DNA of 64,000 bases, from NCBI RefSeq assembly GCF_963678635.1, contig NC_087070.1, positions 8,406,539 to 8,470,538 of the forward strand. The letters are read 5' to 3'. Below, piece by piece: positions 11,801 to 19,085 of this stretch. This stretch comes from Symsagittifera roscoffensis. Taxonomy: Eukaryota; Xenacoelomorpha; Acoela; Convolutidae. The position numbers and the translations under genes were made by a program. How positions within the stretch are numbered: the stretch's first letter is position 1; each line of letters begins with the position of its first letter. The notes under the pieces were generated by a model. That model had not been told where the DNA came from, did not search any database, and saw only the letters and a program-made list of their open reading frames with translations.

Positions 11801-14774
11801 AAGGAGTGACCGCACTCTGACTGGAGCAACTTTAGAAATGGAAATACTCAGTCAATGTGGAGAGAGCAAAATGAGGGACTTCAAACCATCTCCCATGAAT
11901 CATGGAAAAGGAAGTGTTGCGGGACAACTGACACCAGTGGAATACAACCGACTAACAGTGTCGGAGACAGTGTCGATAGATGAACCCACCGGTGGATACA
12001 TGGAGATGTTGGAATACCGGAACTCGGCTAGAGGGTATGTAATGGCCCTGGAAGACGAAAAAGCCATGGAGGGTTATCTGGAAACGATGTTGCAAGGCAC
12101 CACCCTCAAGCAGAAGGCGTATGGAACTTTGGCGTCGTCTGACGTAGAGGCGGAGACGATCGAGCAGTTAGTGAGCCTTCCATGGAAAGCAGTAGTATTG
12201 AGGTATTTCGAAGAAGAAATGAGGACTACGCCAAGAATACATGCTCTCGTGGCAGTACCTTACGTAAGGACAGAATTACAACTCAGGCTCGCCTGGTGCA
12301 TGATGGGACTGACTCGCGAAGAATATGATTCAGAAGAAAGGAAAAGATCAAAGGAGGAAAAAGTTTTCCTTATGACGAATCTGAGGGATCTGATAGTCCA
12401 GGAGGGAGCAGCAGTAGCGTGTGCAAAGCGGAGAGACGCTCTCTGTTTCATTCGATTCCTGATAGAGCAGATTTCAGTACCTGCATTAAGCACTTGTGTC
12501 AAAATTTTGAAGGAAGGCGATGAGCGAACGAAAGCCATGTTCTTACTAGCAATGCTGGATATGCAGCAAAGTAAACCGATGAGGGTGAACATGAAAGAAC
12601 CTGAAGAATTGGAACCCATGAAAAAGATAGACGAGATCAGGAGATTCTCAAACAAGGAGTTGAGGCTCACTAAAGAATCTATGGGAGCATTGCCGAAATC
12701 CAGTGAATACTGTGGACCGATCAAGAAGAAGTCATATAGCTATGTATCCGGGATCATAGGGATAGCGTACAATCCTTTCCTGAGTGAAGACATACGTGAT
12801 TGCTTCTTTGATTATGAGCAGGCGGTGTTACTAAGGTTCTGGACGTCCAGAATTGTAACGACTAAGAGCGTTAACAATCCACAGGCCAAATTGGGATTGG
12901 TCTTGGAAGAAGAGGTGACTGCACCTTCAGTACCAAAATCCGACAAGAGAGTGGAATTTGGGTTGGGATTCTCAGATGAATTACTGAGAACGAGCTTGAT
13001 GGCAGTGTGGGAATTGATGAAGCCATCGTGGTGTCCTAGTCCCAACGCTGACTCAATATTACGGGCGACACAGGACATACAGAGGGAACTGAATGCGGAC
13101 TGTAACCTGCGTGACCTCAACATCATATATAATGTGATGATAACAGCCTCTAAGAGCAACGGAGAAGATGGAGTGGAGTTGCCTGGCTGGGGACCAGAAG
13201 ACTGGGTCAAACCTGGTAGCTGTCTGGCAGAAGTCTGTGGACTAGAGGGTCACGTTTGTGGAAGTCTAGACTTTGTGAAAACCCTGGAGAAACAACACAA
13301 GCAGTTGACGGTATTGTTTGGAAATGTAGTGATGAAAGCAAGAACGGAAACGGAACTGATAGCAGATTGCCATGGAGGAACTGATGTGAATCTAGTGACA
13401 GCACTAGGATTCTACAGCATGTTTGGTTCTTTAGAATCACTATTGAATCTAGAACAGAAACATGAGATGGTCACAGCCATCAGCGTAGAAGTATTCCCAG
13501 GAGTTCTGCAGACTGAGCAGAAGTATATAGGAAAATGGAGGGAAGCAATCGAAACGGAGATGAACATCAGACACAGCGAAACTTATTGTAGACCATCAGG
13601 AGCACGATATTTGGTGGGTTCAACGTTGGCTCCAATGTGCAAGAGCAGATACCCTGTACATTTCGTGGCTGTGGACGTGAAGAGTACAAGAACGATCGTG
13701 GATCAAGCTTTCTCAGTGCCAAAGTGCGTGAGATTGGCGAGAATGTCTGAAAAGTCTTACGAGTTACTATGTAAGATGTTCTCAGCAGTTCCAGAGAGAA
13801 CCAAAGAGGAGTTGGAGTCAATACTAGGAAAGAAGTTCATGGGATATGTGAGTGGGAACTTCAGTGACTTTGAAAAACATAAACAGAGAGGATCAACTGT
13901 CACAGATTACAATGCAGTAGATGAGAATGATGAAATCCACCGAGTGATGATGGAAGTGGAACCATTGCTGGAAGCTTCAGGAAAACGCAATTGGAGGAGC
14001 ATCATGTTGACACATGACGAGTTTCCTTGCCACTGCTTGCTGCAGACCTGGTGGTATCCCAAGCGTAGTAATTTGGTGTTGATCTGGGACTCTGGAGAGC
14101 TGCTCTCCATGGGTTTACCAGATTCATCACAGCCCATAACAATAGTGATAGTGGGAGTTATGATGGCGATACGATGGCTGGAAGCTCATGTGAGAAAAAA
14201 TAATAGACAGGAGGCACCGACGAGAGAACAATTGCAGAAATTAGATTGTCTAAAAGATTTAGATATTTTTGAGACAATGTGCAAAGTTCTAAACATTCCG
14301 ATGGAAGTGAAGAAGATATGGGCAAGAAAACGATTGATGCCATGGTTCAGAGCTAACATGACTGCATGGTTGTACGAGTATGCGAAAAAGCATATGTCGA
14401 AACATGGCAGAGTGTACAGTGAATATCAGCTGGACATTGGGGCAGGAGCTTTCAAGCGAGCTTTCGTGACCCATCGAAATGCAGTGACCACCGCTGTGAA
14501 AAGAATTTCCAGGACGAGCGAGCGTAGTGGAAATGAGAAGGCAGAGATGCTGAAAGAAGATTTGGAGAGAAACGTGACGTTGTGTCTCCACAACAGCTTC
14601 TGTAGAAACAGAGAATCAAACGTGGATCCCCTACCTTGCTGTAAACAGAGGGTGGAAGAGCAGAAGTGTTGGAGGACGGCTTCCAACAGCGTCAGGATAG
14701 TCAATGACGTGCTACAAGACACGGAAACCGAAAGTGCGGAGTCAGTGTCACAGGAGGAGGAAATGGAGCATTGA
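5829..14774 (+). CDS. Giant ORF2 protein (2981 aa) with coiled coil and SGNH-hydrolase domain, copy 1
   Basis: This is an uninterrupted reading frame starting at an ATG conserved in copy 2. Residues about 1-120 are a helical N-terminus, and about 160-235 form a heptad-rich charged coiled coil. Residues about 405-580 look like a complete SGNH (GDSL) hydrolase: GDSL with Ser411, a downstream glycine block (FGGAT), GTND with Asn460, and DGIH with Asp554 and His557, the expected triad and oxyanion residues. About residues 850-1080 are a second, weaker alpha/beta region with an N-D-H at 922-924. The remainder is mostly helical. A disordered acidic Q/E/S/T-rich linker lies at about 1655-1800, a basic stretch with KRKR near 1950, and a Cys/His-containing C-terminal part. 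I see no signal peptide or convincing transmembrane helix, so a conventional envelope glycoprotein is unlikely. SGNH domains occur in some non-LTR retroelement proteins as esterases; the role here is unknown. Confidence 0.93.
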   Translation: MDNFNLDELMDLAEAYVGPMVDAIYRRLIERDFALEDPEVVMLLTALINILGHDNRGDRPTEVLLMAAYGERGVLDRPNMRVMRWRNGALSGSDLANEPGLGSSRTYQPGEMPMPSKPKPGLTRMHREMNSEATSSGSPLRAAVPPKGAKVTQKVQTNQTIQDLDEMNDQLRSTKKELDDMTKTMLAMEEDRDMWRKLFEDCNKKQGQEIERLRQEYKERSEQVALTTSIEKMIPARDIPRGQSPMELLTPREMSQTTETRLPAETNRVTIPDPSDTLGDPVVEQTVRKLIETAGRLVANKNAPGSGVTAPYGTIDDTGTVQLSQTVIRQRMSNVTPLMGNSRIPERKVRKMPAKKVSRVIDVQKNNQLKYNFTGVPETDPRACFNRATWSPAVNLQQPPLGTSHLILGDSLVRVLSNLRTSWVTTVMAFGGATIAQLYRMVELMNPGKIPNVMILVGTNDISRGSDEQEALWEAMMVCLFTTLWQKFSCAVLTVCTVPMNTRSLTASGRRHNEGVMRWNNILRNLANRNAGRMILMDIEHELRAMDQARLTTDGIHFDSVEGQAWLNRVFQERLDELEAELFDTGVLKEEGTVSDTVITTFVPPNLETRLGTVPAVTNYRQQSSSEPGRRTDVQDRLGEAPMRRTIHPRKRIGPVNQPIEEVAGTSRSDTRSETTSTSREERPSRGSLMWSRSIPSPWHIYKEELMKLDLQRVSFIEDARRMLNGATLSVSRLYSITGVDWLIAASINFSSTTALRFADLEGLPSNNTIGPVNARPLQDVRLNHDERNREERPGRFLTARAPIGQHVKIFRQLTTPPGHVKERVYPKLVNQDGDAQRYGGLTAIKKDETIFAAYDKAEMRKAKIMVVVNSEFVYTSKSLFWPDVIMLAAVDLDLLQSVSLAIGVQRQTEMNPITIVFAGINDHLHSRGFLSRLRDPATAETAVWPAIKDILESMGEVVDATKEGSFNKVTLRVVFALSPGYAHLPDGLKFVYAMVALLSEGKYDVIILAPNRMIEMENLRPLKAELPAVWSDISNAMRGFKDHALHMLVLDEVLGLELSNFSRQLKLKPGIDDDHRVITAMSNDLWFRAMEVASEDTRRKNSLETRAHLEAMVLRTKPEANQWLHLNPRVAALGADAFQQGPVMITKIHAYLLKEVNLAENAGENTAEFVNRMCQITLETFWIQEVKGQEGFERTDSMLEGLGAGRTASFLAKVYPKVSHYLIKEFLQAVVKVSIVELIALFVTFGAENFVRGPVILLTDGIQNLRLDGLLTLIAITHGNLGGLMKLARCPEQMKERVRNLDMKKSTDSWNKIRDLRHTLIQYLLQQNRFGTGEDETIEREEDVRRQVGGMPLLTDLSLAMRIDPLALIRGVTEFLTVIYGPAVTFAFPDVKVEAYRRSVLHLNLISAVDGSTLNWCEQHALRELMSEDLLFAKISEPEMTVINFDDHFCDRMGEVERGHIEVFPKLWNLRPYDKTNGEMTRVPRLTAAYHKVREETKDWGDYKKLPEAIPEFPLIRRMLLGAVSVVQTPRLRAFETNERRVGNFSATMDPYFVGRNAAVLQYTRFAYTDQATRRRISNAATPKPEGFDEEWRGLGLAPMRMRGRTELPEASVILTSVRKEMKAAGVLQTRIFLAPFGCEEIKVVHGEEEDKSAGTLLIPRFQEEADNDKQGPSNSNRDKSEGDDGQGGNRQTEEPMQQDQAGGEDDRASTGGTSSLDFNIFSDLENNADTLETTEPADEGFSTLEPPSAFEEMKRNLPESSSPGNTRNNDQRILMESPRRRRIEASARVPFLGTLPEEEWEVHHRDHESRTGCKLDRVAFMEEVWTVIQSYGTQSILKTGLNQPLMREVLDKLDECEGRLSELLIDSATDESEANSPIKMTPQDNEGEVVYLSRTRRGTMRSKMVIDKINAMKMKLGSRVMPRGIGKTKVDSEISIKAGNSAKRKRVEEVMDLGQGDYQLSGTDRILTDIAMVPPILMAGIKSTGYKSKRSDRTLTGATLEMEILSQCGESKMRDFKPSPMNHGKGSVAGQLTPVEYNRLTVSETVSIDEPTGGYMEMLEYRNSARGYVMALEDEKAMEGYLETMLQGTTLKQKAYGTLASSDVEAETIEQLVSLPWKAVVLRYFEEEMRTTPRIHALVAVPYVRTELQLRLAWCMMGLTREEYDSEERKRSKEEKVFLMTNLRDLIVQEGAAVACAKRRDALCFIRFLIEQISVPALSTCVKILKEGDERTKAMFLLAMLDMQQSKPMRVNMKEPEELEPMKKIDEIRRFSNKELRLTKESMGALPKSSEYCGPIKKKSYSYVSGIIGIAYNPFLSEDIRDCFFDYEQAVLLRFWTSRIVTTKSVNNPQAKLGLVLEEEVTAPSVPKSDKRVEFGLGFSDELLRTSLMAVWELMKPSWCPSPNADSILRATQDIQRELNADCNLRDLNIIYNVMITASKSNGEDGVELPGWGPEDWVKPGSCLAEVCGLEGHVCGSLDFVKTLEKQHKQLTVLFGNVVMKARTETELIADCHGGTDVNLVTALGFYSMFGSLESLLNLEQKHEMVTAISVEVFPGVLQTEQKYIGKWREAIETEMNIRHSETYCRPSGARYLVGSTLAPMCKSRYPVHFVAVDVKSTRTIVDQAFSVPKCVRLARMSEKSYELLCKMFSAVPERTKEELESILGKKFMGYVSGNFSDFEKHKQRGSTVTDYNAVDENDEIHRVMMEVEPLLEASGKRNWRSIMLTHDEFPCHCLLQTWWYPKRSNLVLIWDSGELLSMGLPDSSQPITIVIVGVMMAIRWLEAHVRKNNRQEAPTREQLQKLDCLKDLDIFETMCKVLNIPMEVKKIWARKRLMPWFRANMTAWLYEYAKKHMSKHGRVYSEYQLDIGAGAFKRAFVTHRNAVTTAVKRISRTSERSGNEKAEMLKEDLERNVTLCLHNSFCRNRESNVDPLPCCKQRVEEQKCWRTASNSVRIVNDVLQDTETESAESVSQEEEMEH

Positions 14775-15593
14775 CGAATGGTCGAGAAAACAAGAGGCAG
14801 CAAGAAAGAAAATTAGGAGAATTTAGAAGTTTTAGAACTTCTAAACGACGAAAAAAGAAGAAAACAAAGGGATGATGAAGAAAAGTTAAAACTCAGAATT
14901 GTTTTATGTGTGTGAAAAACTCAAGTGAGAAACCAAGCAACCAAGTTGTAATTGAAAACTGAAACATTTAGTTGAGTTTTGGAATTGTTGCATTTATAAA
15001 TTTTCATTTTGGTTTTAGTTGAAGTGGCTTTAGAGACACTCACTTATTATTTATTTAGAAAGGCTTGAGGGAAGAGTATATTTAAATATTCCAGCCTGCA
15101 TGATTGTTTTTAATCACTTAGGAAGACTGATCACTTTGTGGTGACATGAAAAACTTGAGTAACTTCTTGAGGAGGGAGGTTGTTGCATTGTTCTTTCTAA
15201 CCACAAAGTTTCTTAGTTTTAATATTCAGGGCAATAAACAAGCAAGATTTCCGAAGGGAAGGAGCATAGTAGGATAATTTTAGCTTGTTGCTTGGCAGGA
15301 CTGTCCTGCAAGCCAACACCTTTTAAATCTAGGAGAAAAAGTTTCAATCGGGACATTGACACTGGAAGTCAGAAAATATGTTTTATCTTAAGTCATATCC
15401 TCAATGTGCAGATTAATGAAAAAATTTGAAGGCTATAGTGATGTAGTATGATGCCATTTATATTCTGCAGTGAGTCGATGTGACGTAGGTAAAAGTAATT
15501 TCGTGCATTTTGTAAATTCTGTTCGATGACACTGTAACCATTTAGAACATTGCGCGATTCAATGAGGACATTGACCGGACTGTCCGGGGAGTA
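14775..15593 (+). other. 3' UTR of copy 1 element
   Basis: This is 819 bp without a long ORF, from the ORF2 stop to the 3' LTR. It contains a short perfect inverted repeat around 15285-15320 (GGCAGGAC/GTCCTGC). It ends in the presumed plus-strand primer region. Confidence 0.75.
15581..15593 (+). other. Presumed polypurine tract adjoining the 3' LTR, copy 1
   Basis: TGTCCGGGGAGTA abuts the TGTGACA start of the LTR, the place of the plus-strand primer (PPT). The purine run is short (GGGGAG), but the 11-mer TGTCCGGGGAG recurs four times inside ORF1 (2172, 2239, 2304, 4791), which suggests it is a functional nucleic-acid motif. Confidence 0.5.
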
Positions 15594-16514
15594 TGTGACA
15601 TTCGACCAGAATGGCCAATATGCAATTTATGCAGGATTCGAATTTTGAGCAGTAAGCCTTCCGAGTTGATGATTTCGAAGGATTAGCGACGTTATTGGAA
15701 CGTTTAGCCAAACGGTGAGGGCTAGAATATTCTAGTATTTTAAATTTTCAAAAATTCGAATGATGACGTCACGTTTCTGAGAAATGCTGAAACGGCCATT
15801 TTAACAAAAAAGCGAGTAAAAAACAGAACAACTTTTATCTGCGATTGCGAACAGTACGAAAATCGAGATTGGAAAACGACAACGAACTACAGAATAGCAG
15901 AGAACGTTCCGAGTTGCAACTATTGTGCTGCTACAATAGTTGCAAGGCCGTTGCCAACAACGGTGAAGGGTGAGAACCAGCCTTCCGGATTAGCAAGAAA
16001 TCAAGAGTAAGGAGCTTGATTCGGCGGATTCAAGAATCCGGAAGGGTCTCGGGACGGAAACTTTTATTAACTCACATAAACTTTTAGCATCCTGTCATGT
16101 CCTGACTTGAATTTAACTGGTATTTTGATTAGTTTTGACAAGGATGAGGTGCTAGGAGTTGGGGGAAAGGGTTGATCCATCTTCGATGGAGATGATGATT
16201 TTTATCTACTGAACAAAAACAATAGTAATATGATAAGTAGTAGCCCTGTTTTTAGGAGTGACCTCGTGGTCTGGGGATACTGAGACCCAGCCATGAGCTC
16301 ACTAATTTTGCATGTAATTCAGTTAATTTGAGCGTTCTGGTCGAAGCCGGAGAACAGTAACGTTTTTGTCAGCCTGATGTAAGAAAGACCACCGAAAAGT
16401 ACTGGCTTGGTAGAGACGGTGAAAAACATGCAAAGCTCTGTTTAGACGCTAGCCAGTCGTCTTAAGACTTAGTTTTGTTATCCGTCGATATGTATCTTCC
16501 GGGCGAATGTTACA
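15594..16514 (+). repeat. 3' LTR of copy 1 (921 bp)
   Basis: The boundaries are set by comparison with the 5' LTR of copy 2 (47359-48280, reverse complement). Identity starts at TGTGACATTCG and ends at CGAATGTTACA. The ends form an inverted repeat (TGTGACATTCG against TGTAACATTCG). Both LTRs carry internal ATCCGGAAGGGTC-like motifs related to the repeat array in the copy 2 leader. No clear AATAAA signal was found. Confidence 0.92.
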
Positions 16515-16613
16515 TAGTAGCCTTTAAGAACTTTGGTAGTAGCCTTTAAGCCGTAACGCGGTTTGTAGTCTCATGTCGCAAGTGAACCGAATTGGCTCCG
16601 ACCGCTTGAGGTA
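16515..16613. other. Short segment between copy 1 LTR and the MULE; tandem 14-mer
   Basis: TAGTAGCCTTTAAG occurs twice, at 16515 and 16537, directly after the LTR. The segment may belong to the older related LTR into which copy 1 and the MULE inserted. This is an inference from position, without a clear alignment. Confidence 0.4.
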
Positions 16614-16622
16614 GAAAAACAC

Positions 16623-17911
16623 GGGAAACGGACTTTATCCTCCACGTCATTATCCTCCGGGCGATATCCTCCACCATTATCCTCCATTTCTCAAACAGGG
16701 ACTTTTTCCTCCATTTTTATCCCCCAATTTTATGAATTTGGATGTTTTCCTCCAATTAGTAAATTCAGTCAAATTATTAGATTATATCCAATATTTGATG
16801 AGATTATATCCAATATTTGATCATTTCAGACAATAAATGGAACTTCCTGATCATTCCGCGTACGGGCAGCCCAATTATATGGAACAAGTTGACTTCGGAA
16901 CATCTGAAGACGAGCTTTCCTGCAATGAAACAGTTTACTTTGAGGTTTTATCGACCTTCCTAGTCATGCTAAGAAAGGGGGCAATTTGGTAGCAGAAGTA
17001 ACTGGATATGTCTATTCGCATAAGAGGTCTAATATTTGGACATGCACGGTTCGCACTAAGGAGGTTCGCTGCTACGCCGCCATTAAGAAGGTCGATGGGA
17101 AGTATCAAAAATTAGGCCACCATAAATGCGAGGCTAGGCCTGGTATAGTTAAGAAAAAGAGAATTGCTTTTGAGTCTAAGAAGCTAGCAAAGTCGCAGCC
17201 TTTCAAATCAACGAATGCAATAATTGACGATGCTCTCCGAAGGCAGTGGATTGACTCAAAAATAATTCCACCTGAGACCTGGTGCCAGTTCATGAAAAGT
17301 ACTCGCACAAACAATGATCTTGAATCATGGCACCACCGCATGAACAAGCGCGCCATGAACCCGAATGTAAATTTTTATTTTCTCGTGCAGGTACTTTTCA
17401 ATGAGGCACAGTTGGTTGAAATTAATTTGCGGATCCTGTCTGTACAGGAGAGCCGAAAAGGCTATGTGGAGAAGCAAAAGCTTCTTTTCGAGGTTTGGAA
17501 TGCTTTCATTGAAGGCAACATCAGTGCCGGAACCATGCATGGTAGGTGCTCACGGCTTGTTGGATGTCCGAGTAATTTGTAATTTTGCTGTTGATTATTG
17601 CCCTCATTCTTCTGTTTTAACGATACTTTCTTCTAATACATTCCAATTTGATAATGTATTCTATCCCTTAATCTCATCATTTTAGACATTTTAGTACCAG
17701 ATTCTGATCACTCACCTCACAAAAGCCTTTACAACCTATTTTCAAAAAAATATTAGTTAAAAAGTTACCCTCAGTGGTCTGAAACTATGATTTTTAGATT
17801 CAGCGTCTTTATCCTCCAACATTTGGCGGATAAAGTCCCTCGGAGGACTTTATCCGCCATGGAGGATATCGCCTGGAGGAAAATTACCGTGGAGGATAAA
17901 GTCCTGTACCC
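16623..17911 (+). mobile_element. Deleted Mutator-like (MULE) DNA transposon with 9-bp target duplication
   Basis: This 1289-bp element is flanked by a perfect 9-bp direct repeat GAAAAACAC (16614-16622 and 17912-17920), the duplication length typical of the Mutator superfamily. Its ends are long inverted repeats. The left end starts GGGAAACGGACTTTATCCTC; the reverse complement of the right end starts GGGTACAGGACTTTATCCTC, and similarity continues for about 55 bp through GGCGATATCCTCCA. The TIRs contain repeated TTATCCTCC units. Inside is a remnant transposase gene. It appears non-autonomous, because the catalytic core is missing. Confidence 0.9.
16838..17582 (+). pseudogene. MULE transposase remnant: FLYWCH zinc finger plus C-terminal part, DDE core deleted
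   Basis: An ATG at 16838 opens a frame that stops at 16992, in the run AAAGGGGGCAATTTGGTAG. The next frame, from about 16974, encodes a FLYWCH-type zinc finger (GYVYSHKRSNIWTC, C at RCYAA, then GHHKC), the usual N-terminal DNA-binding domain of animal MULE proteins. This is followed after about 60 residues by a segment typical of MULE transposase C-termini (TNNDLESWHHRMN and a helix ending FEVWNAFIEG). The several hundred residues that should hold the DDE catalytic core are absent. A 1-nt frameshift or an unrecognised intron separates the two N-terminal frames. The frame ends at 17582. Confidence 0.8.
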
Positions 17912-18049
17912 GAAAAACACAAAAGATAGTGTCCCTGACTCTTGAGCCAAAGGTTATAGGGCCTCTTTTTCTTTAACCTCATGTGTGACTTAAGTAGGCG
18001 ACTGTTACAAACTCCTAGCTTCTCATACTCCGAAAATGAGTCCGGTGTT

Positions 18050-18568
18050 AATAAAATTCAAGTCAGGACCTTCCAGGAAGCGAAAAGTTGTTACAATAGA
18101 GTAAGAGTTTCCTTCCCGAGACCCTTCTGGAATCCGGACGAAGAGCGGTCCTATCCCCTTCCGAAAGGCTTGTAAAATCGTCCAAATACCCTTTCTGTTT
18201 CTCGGGAAGTCTTCGGTAACGATTGTACAGTTACAATCGTTACAGTTCGGATAGCTTCTGTTAACGTCGCCAACTATAATTTTGTCGTTCGCTGTTATTT
18301 TCTTGTACGGTCTGTGTCAGCAAATTTTCTTCTTCTTCTTTTTTTTTCTTATTTTCAGTTGTAGCGAAATTTCAAGGTCGTGACGTGTCTTTATTTCAGA
18401 ACGAAATTTTAAAATTCACTTCGTCACTTTCAATTGACCTCTCCTGATTCGTCAAATCGTACGATTAGCGCAGTCAATCTGCCAAAACTGTCAATCTTCC
18501 CAGTCTACGGTTTCAATAAATTTTCGAAGTTGCCATGCATTTTGGCGCCATTCTGGTCAAATGTCACA
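18050..18568 (-). repeat. Older, divergent LTR related to the giant element (partial)
   Basis: Read on the - strand, it starts TGTGACATTTGACC, matching the giant element's LTR start with one change. On the + strand it keeps blocks in the same order as the copy 2 LTR: an ATTCAAGTCAGGAC block near 18055, then CCCGAGACCCTTCTGGAATCCGG near 18116, and the CATT-TTGG-C-CCATTCTGGTC end near 18540. The distance from the first block to the end (about 512 bp) matches that in the copy 2 LTR (about 520 bp). The rest of the LTR is presumably in 16515-16613 and 17921-18050 or lost. It is clearly older than copies 1 and 2. Confidence 0.65.
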
Positions 18569-19085
18569 ATTCTAACTCGAATCTTCTGTCCTATTTTTAT
18601 TTGCATTTTCAGTTGTCGCGAGACCACTGAAAAAAAAAAATTTTGTCCCCAAAATCAAGCGTAAACGTCTAATTCAAGGTCAAACTTCCAAATATGACCG
18701 ACTGGCATACTGCATTGTTGCTTGCGTCTGGAGATTGTTTCCTCTGTGTTTTTTAACCTGAATTACAGGCTGCCTGACTCGTGAATTTTCTGAAAAATAT
18801 TCGTTGCGTTTTTCTTCTGACAGTAGACTATTGCTTTGAATCGATATCTGTGAAAGAAATTTGGTGTTTTCCATCGGACAGTTGACAATTGCTTTGAATT
18901 GAAAAGGGTATATTTAAACCTAAATGGTGCCGAAAACGCAAGATACTTTAAAGAAGGCATATTGAACCGCTAAATATTTCGGAGTTTTAGATCTCATGGT
19001 TTTATAAATCTAACGGGCTACATCATATCGGTGAATTTCAAACCTCCAGTTTGAATGCTTGGTTTTTCAGAGCAGTAGAGATGCC
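18569..19085. other. Upstream region of the TMEM187 gene; no gene seen
   Basis: This is AT-rich sequence with no supported ORF. A splice-acceptor-like TTGGTTTTTCAG ends at 19070, just before the first coding exon, suggesting an upstream non-coding exon that I could not locate. A weak direct repeat (GACAGTnGACTATTGCTTTGAAT-like) occurs near 18820 and 18876. Confidence 0.5.

Larger units (their letters stand above)
1..16514 (+). mobile_element. Giant Ty3/gypsy LTR retrotransposon, copy 1 (5' part outside window)
   Basis: This covers a partial Gag-Pol, a spacer, the 2981-codon ORF2, a 3' UTR and a complete 3' LTR (15594-16514). The same order is found on the opposite strand at 28153-48280, and the two copies differ only by scattered substitutions and a few indels. 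Copy 1 enters the window about 1390 codons into Gag-Pol, just before the reverse transcriptase. Its pol carries two frameshifts but ORF2 is uninterrupted. The LTR has TG...CA ends. The 5' LTR, leader and gag lie outside the window, so the target duplication cannot be checked. Ty3/gypsy assignment rests on the domain order PR-RT-RH-IN (seen in copy 2) and on the integrase C-terminal GPY/F-like module. Confidence 0.95.

Noticed and set aside
5829-14774. ORF2 as a retroviral-type envelope glycoprotein
   Set aside because: It lies in the env position, but there is no signal peptide, no clear transmembrane anchor and no glycoprotein-like cysteine pattern, and it contains an SGNH enzyme signature.
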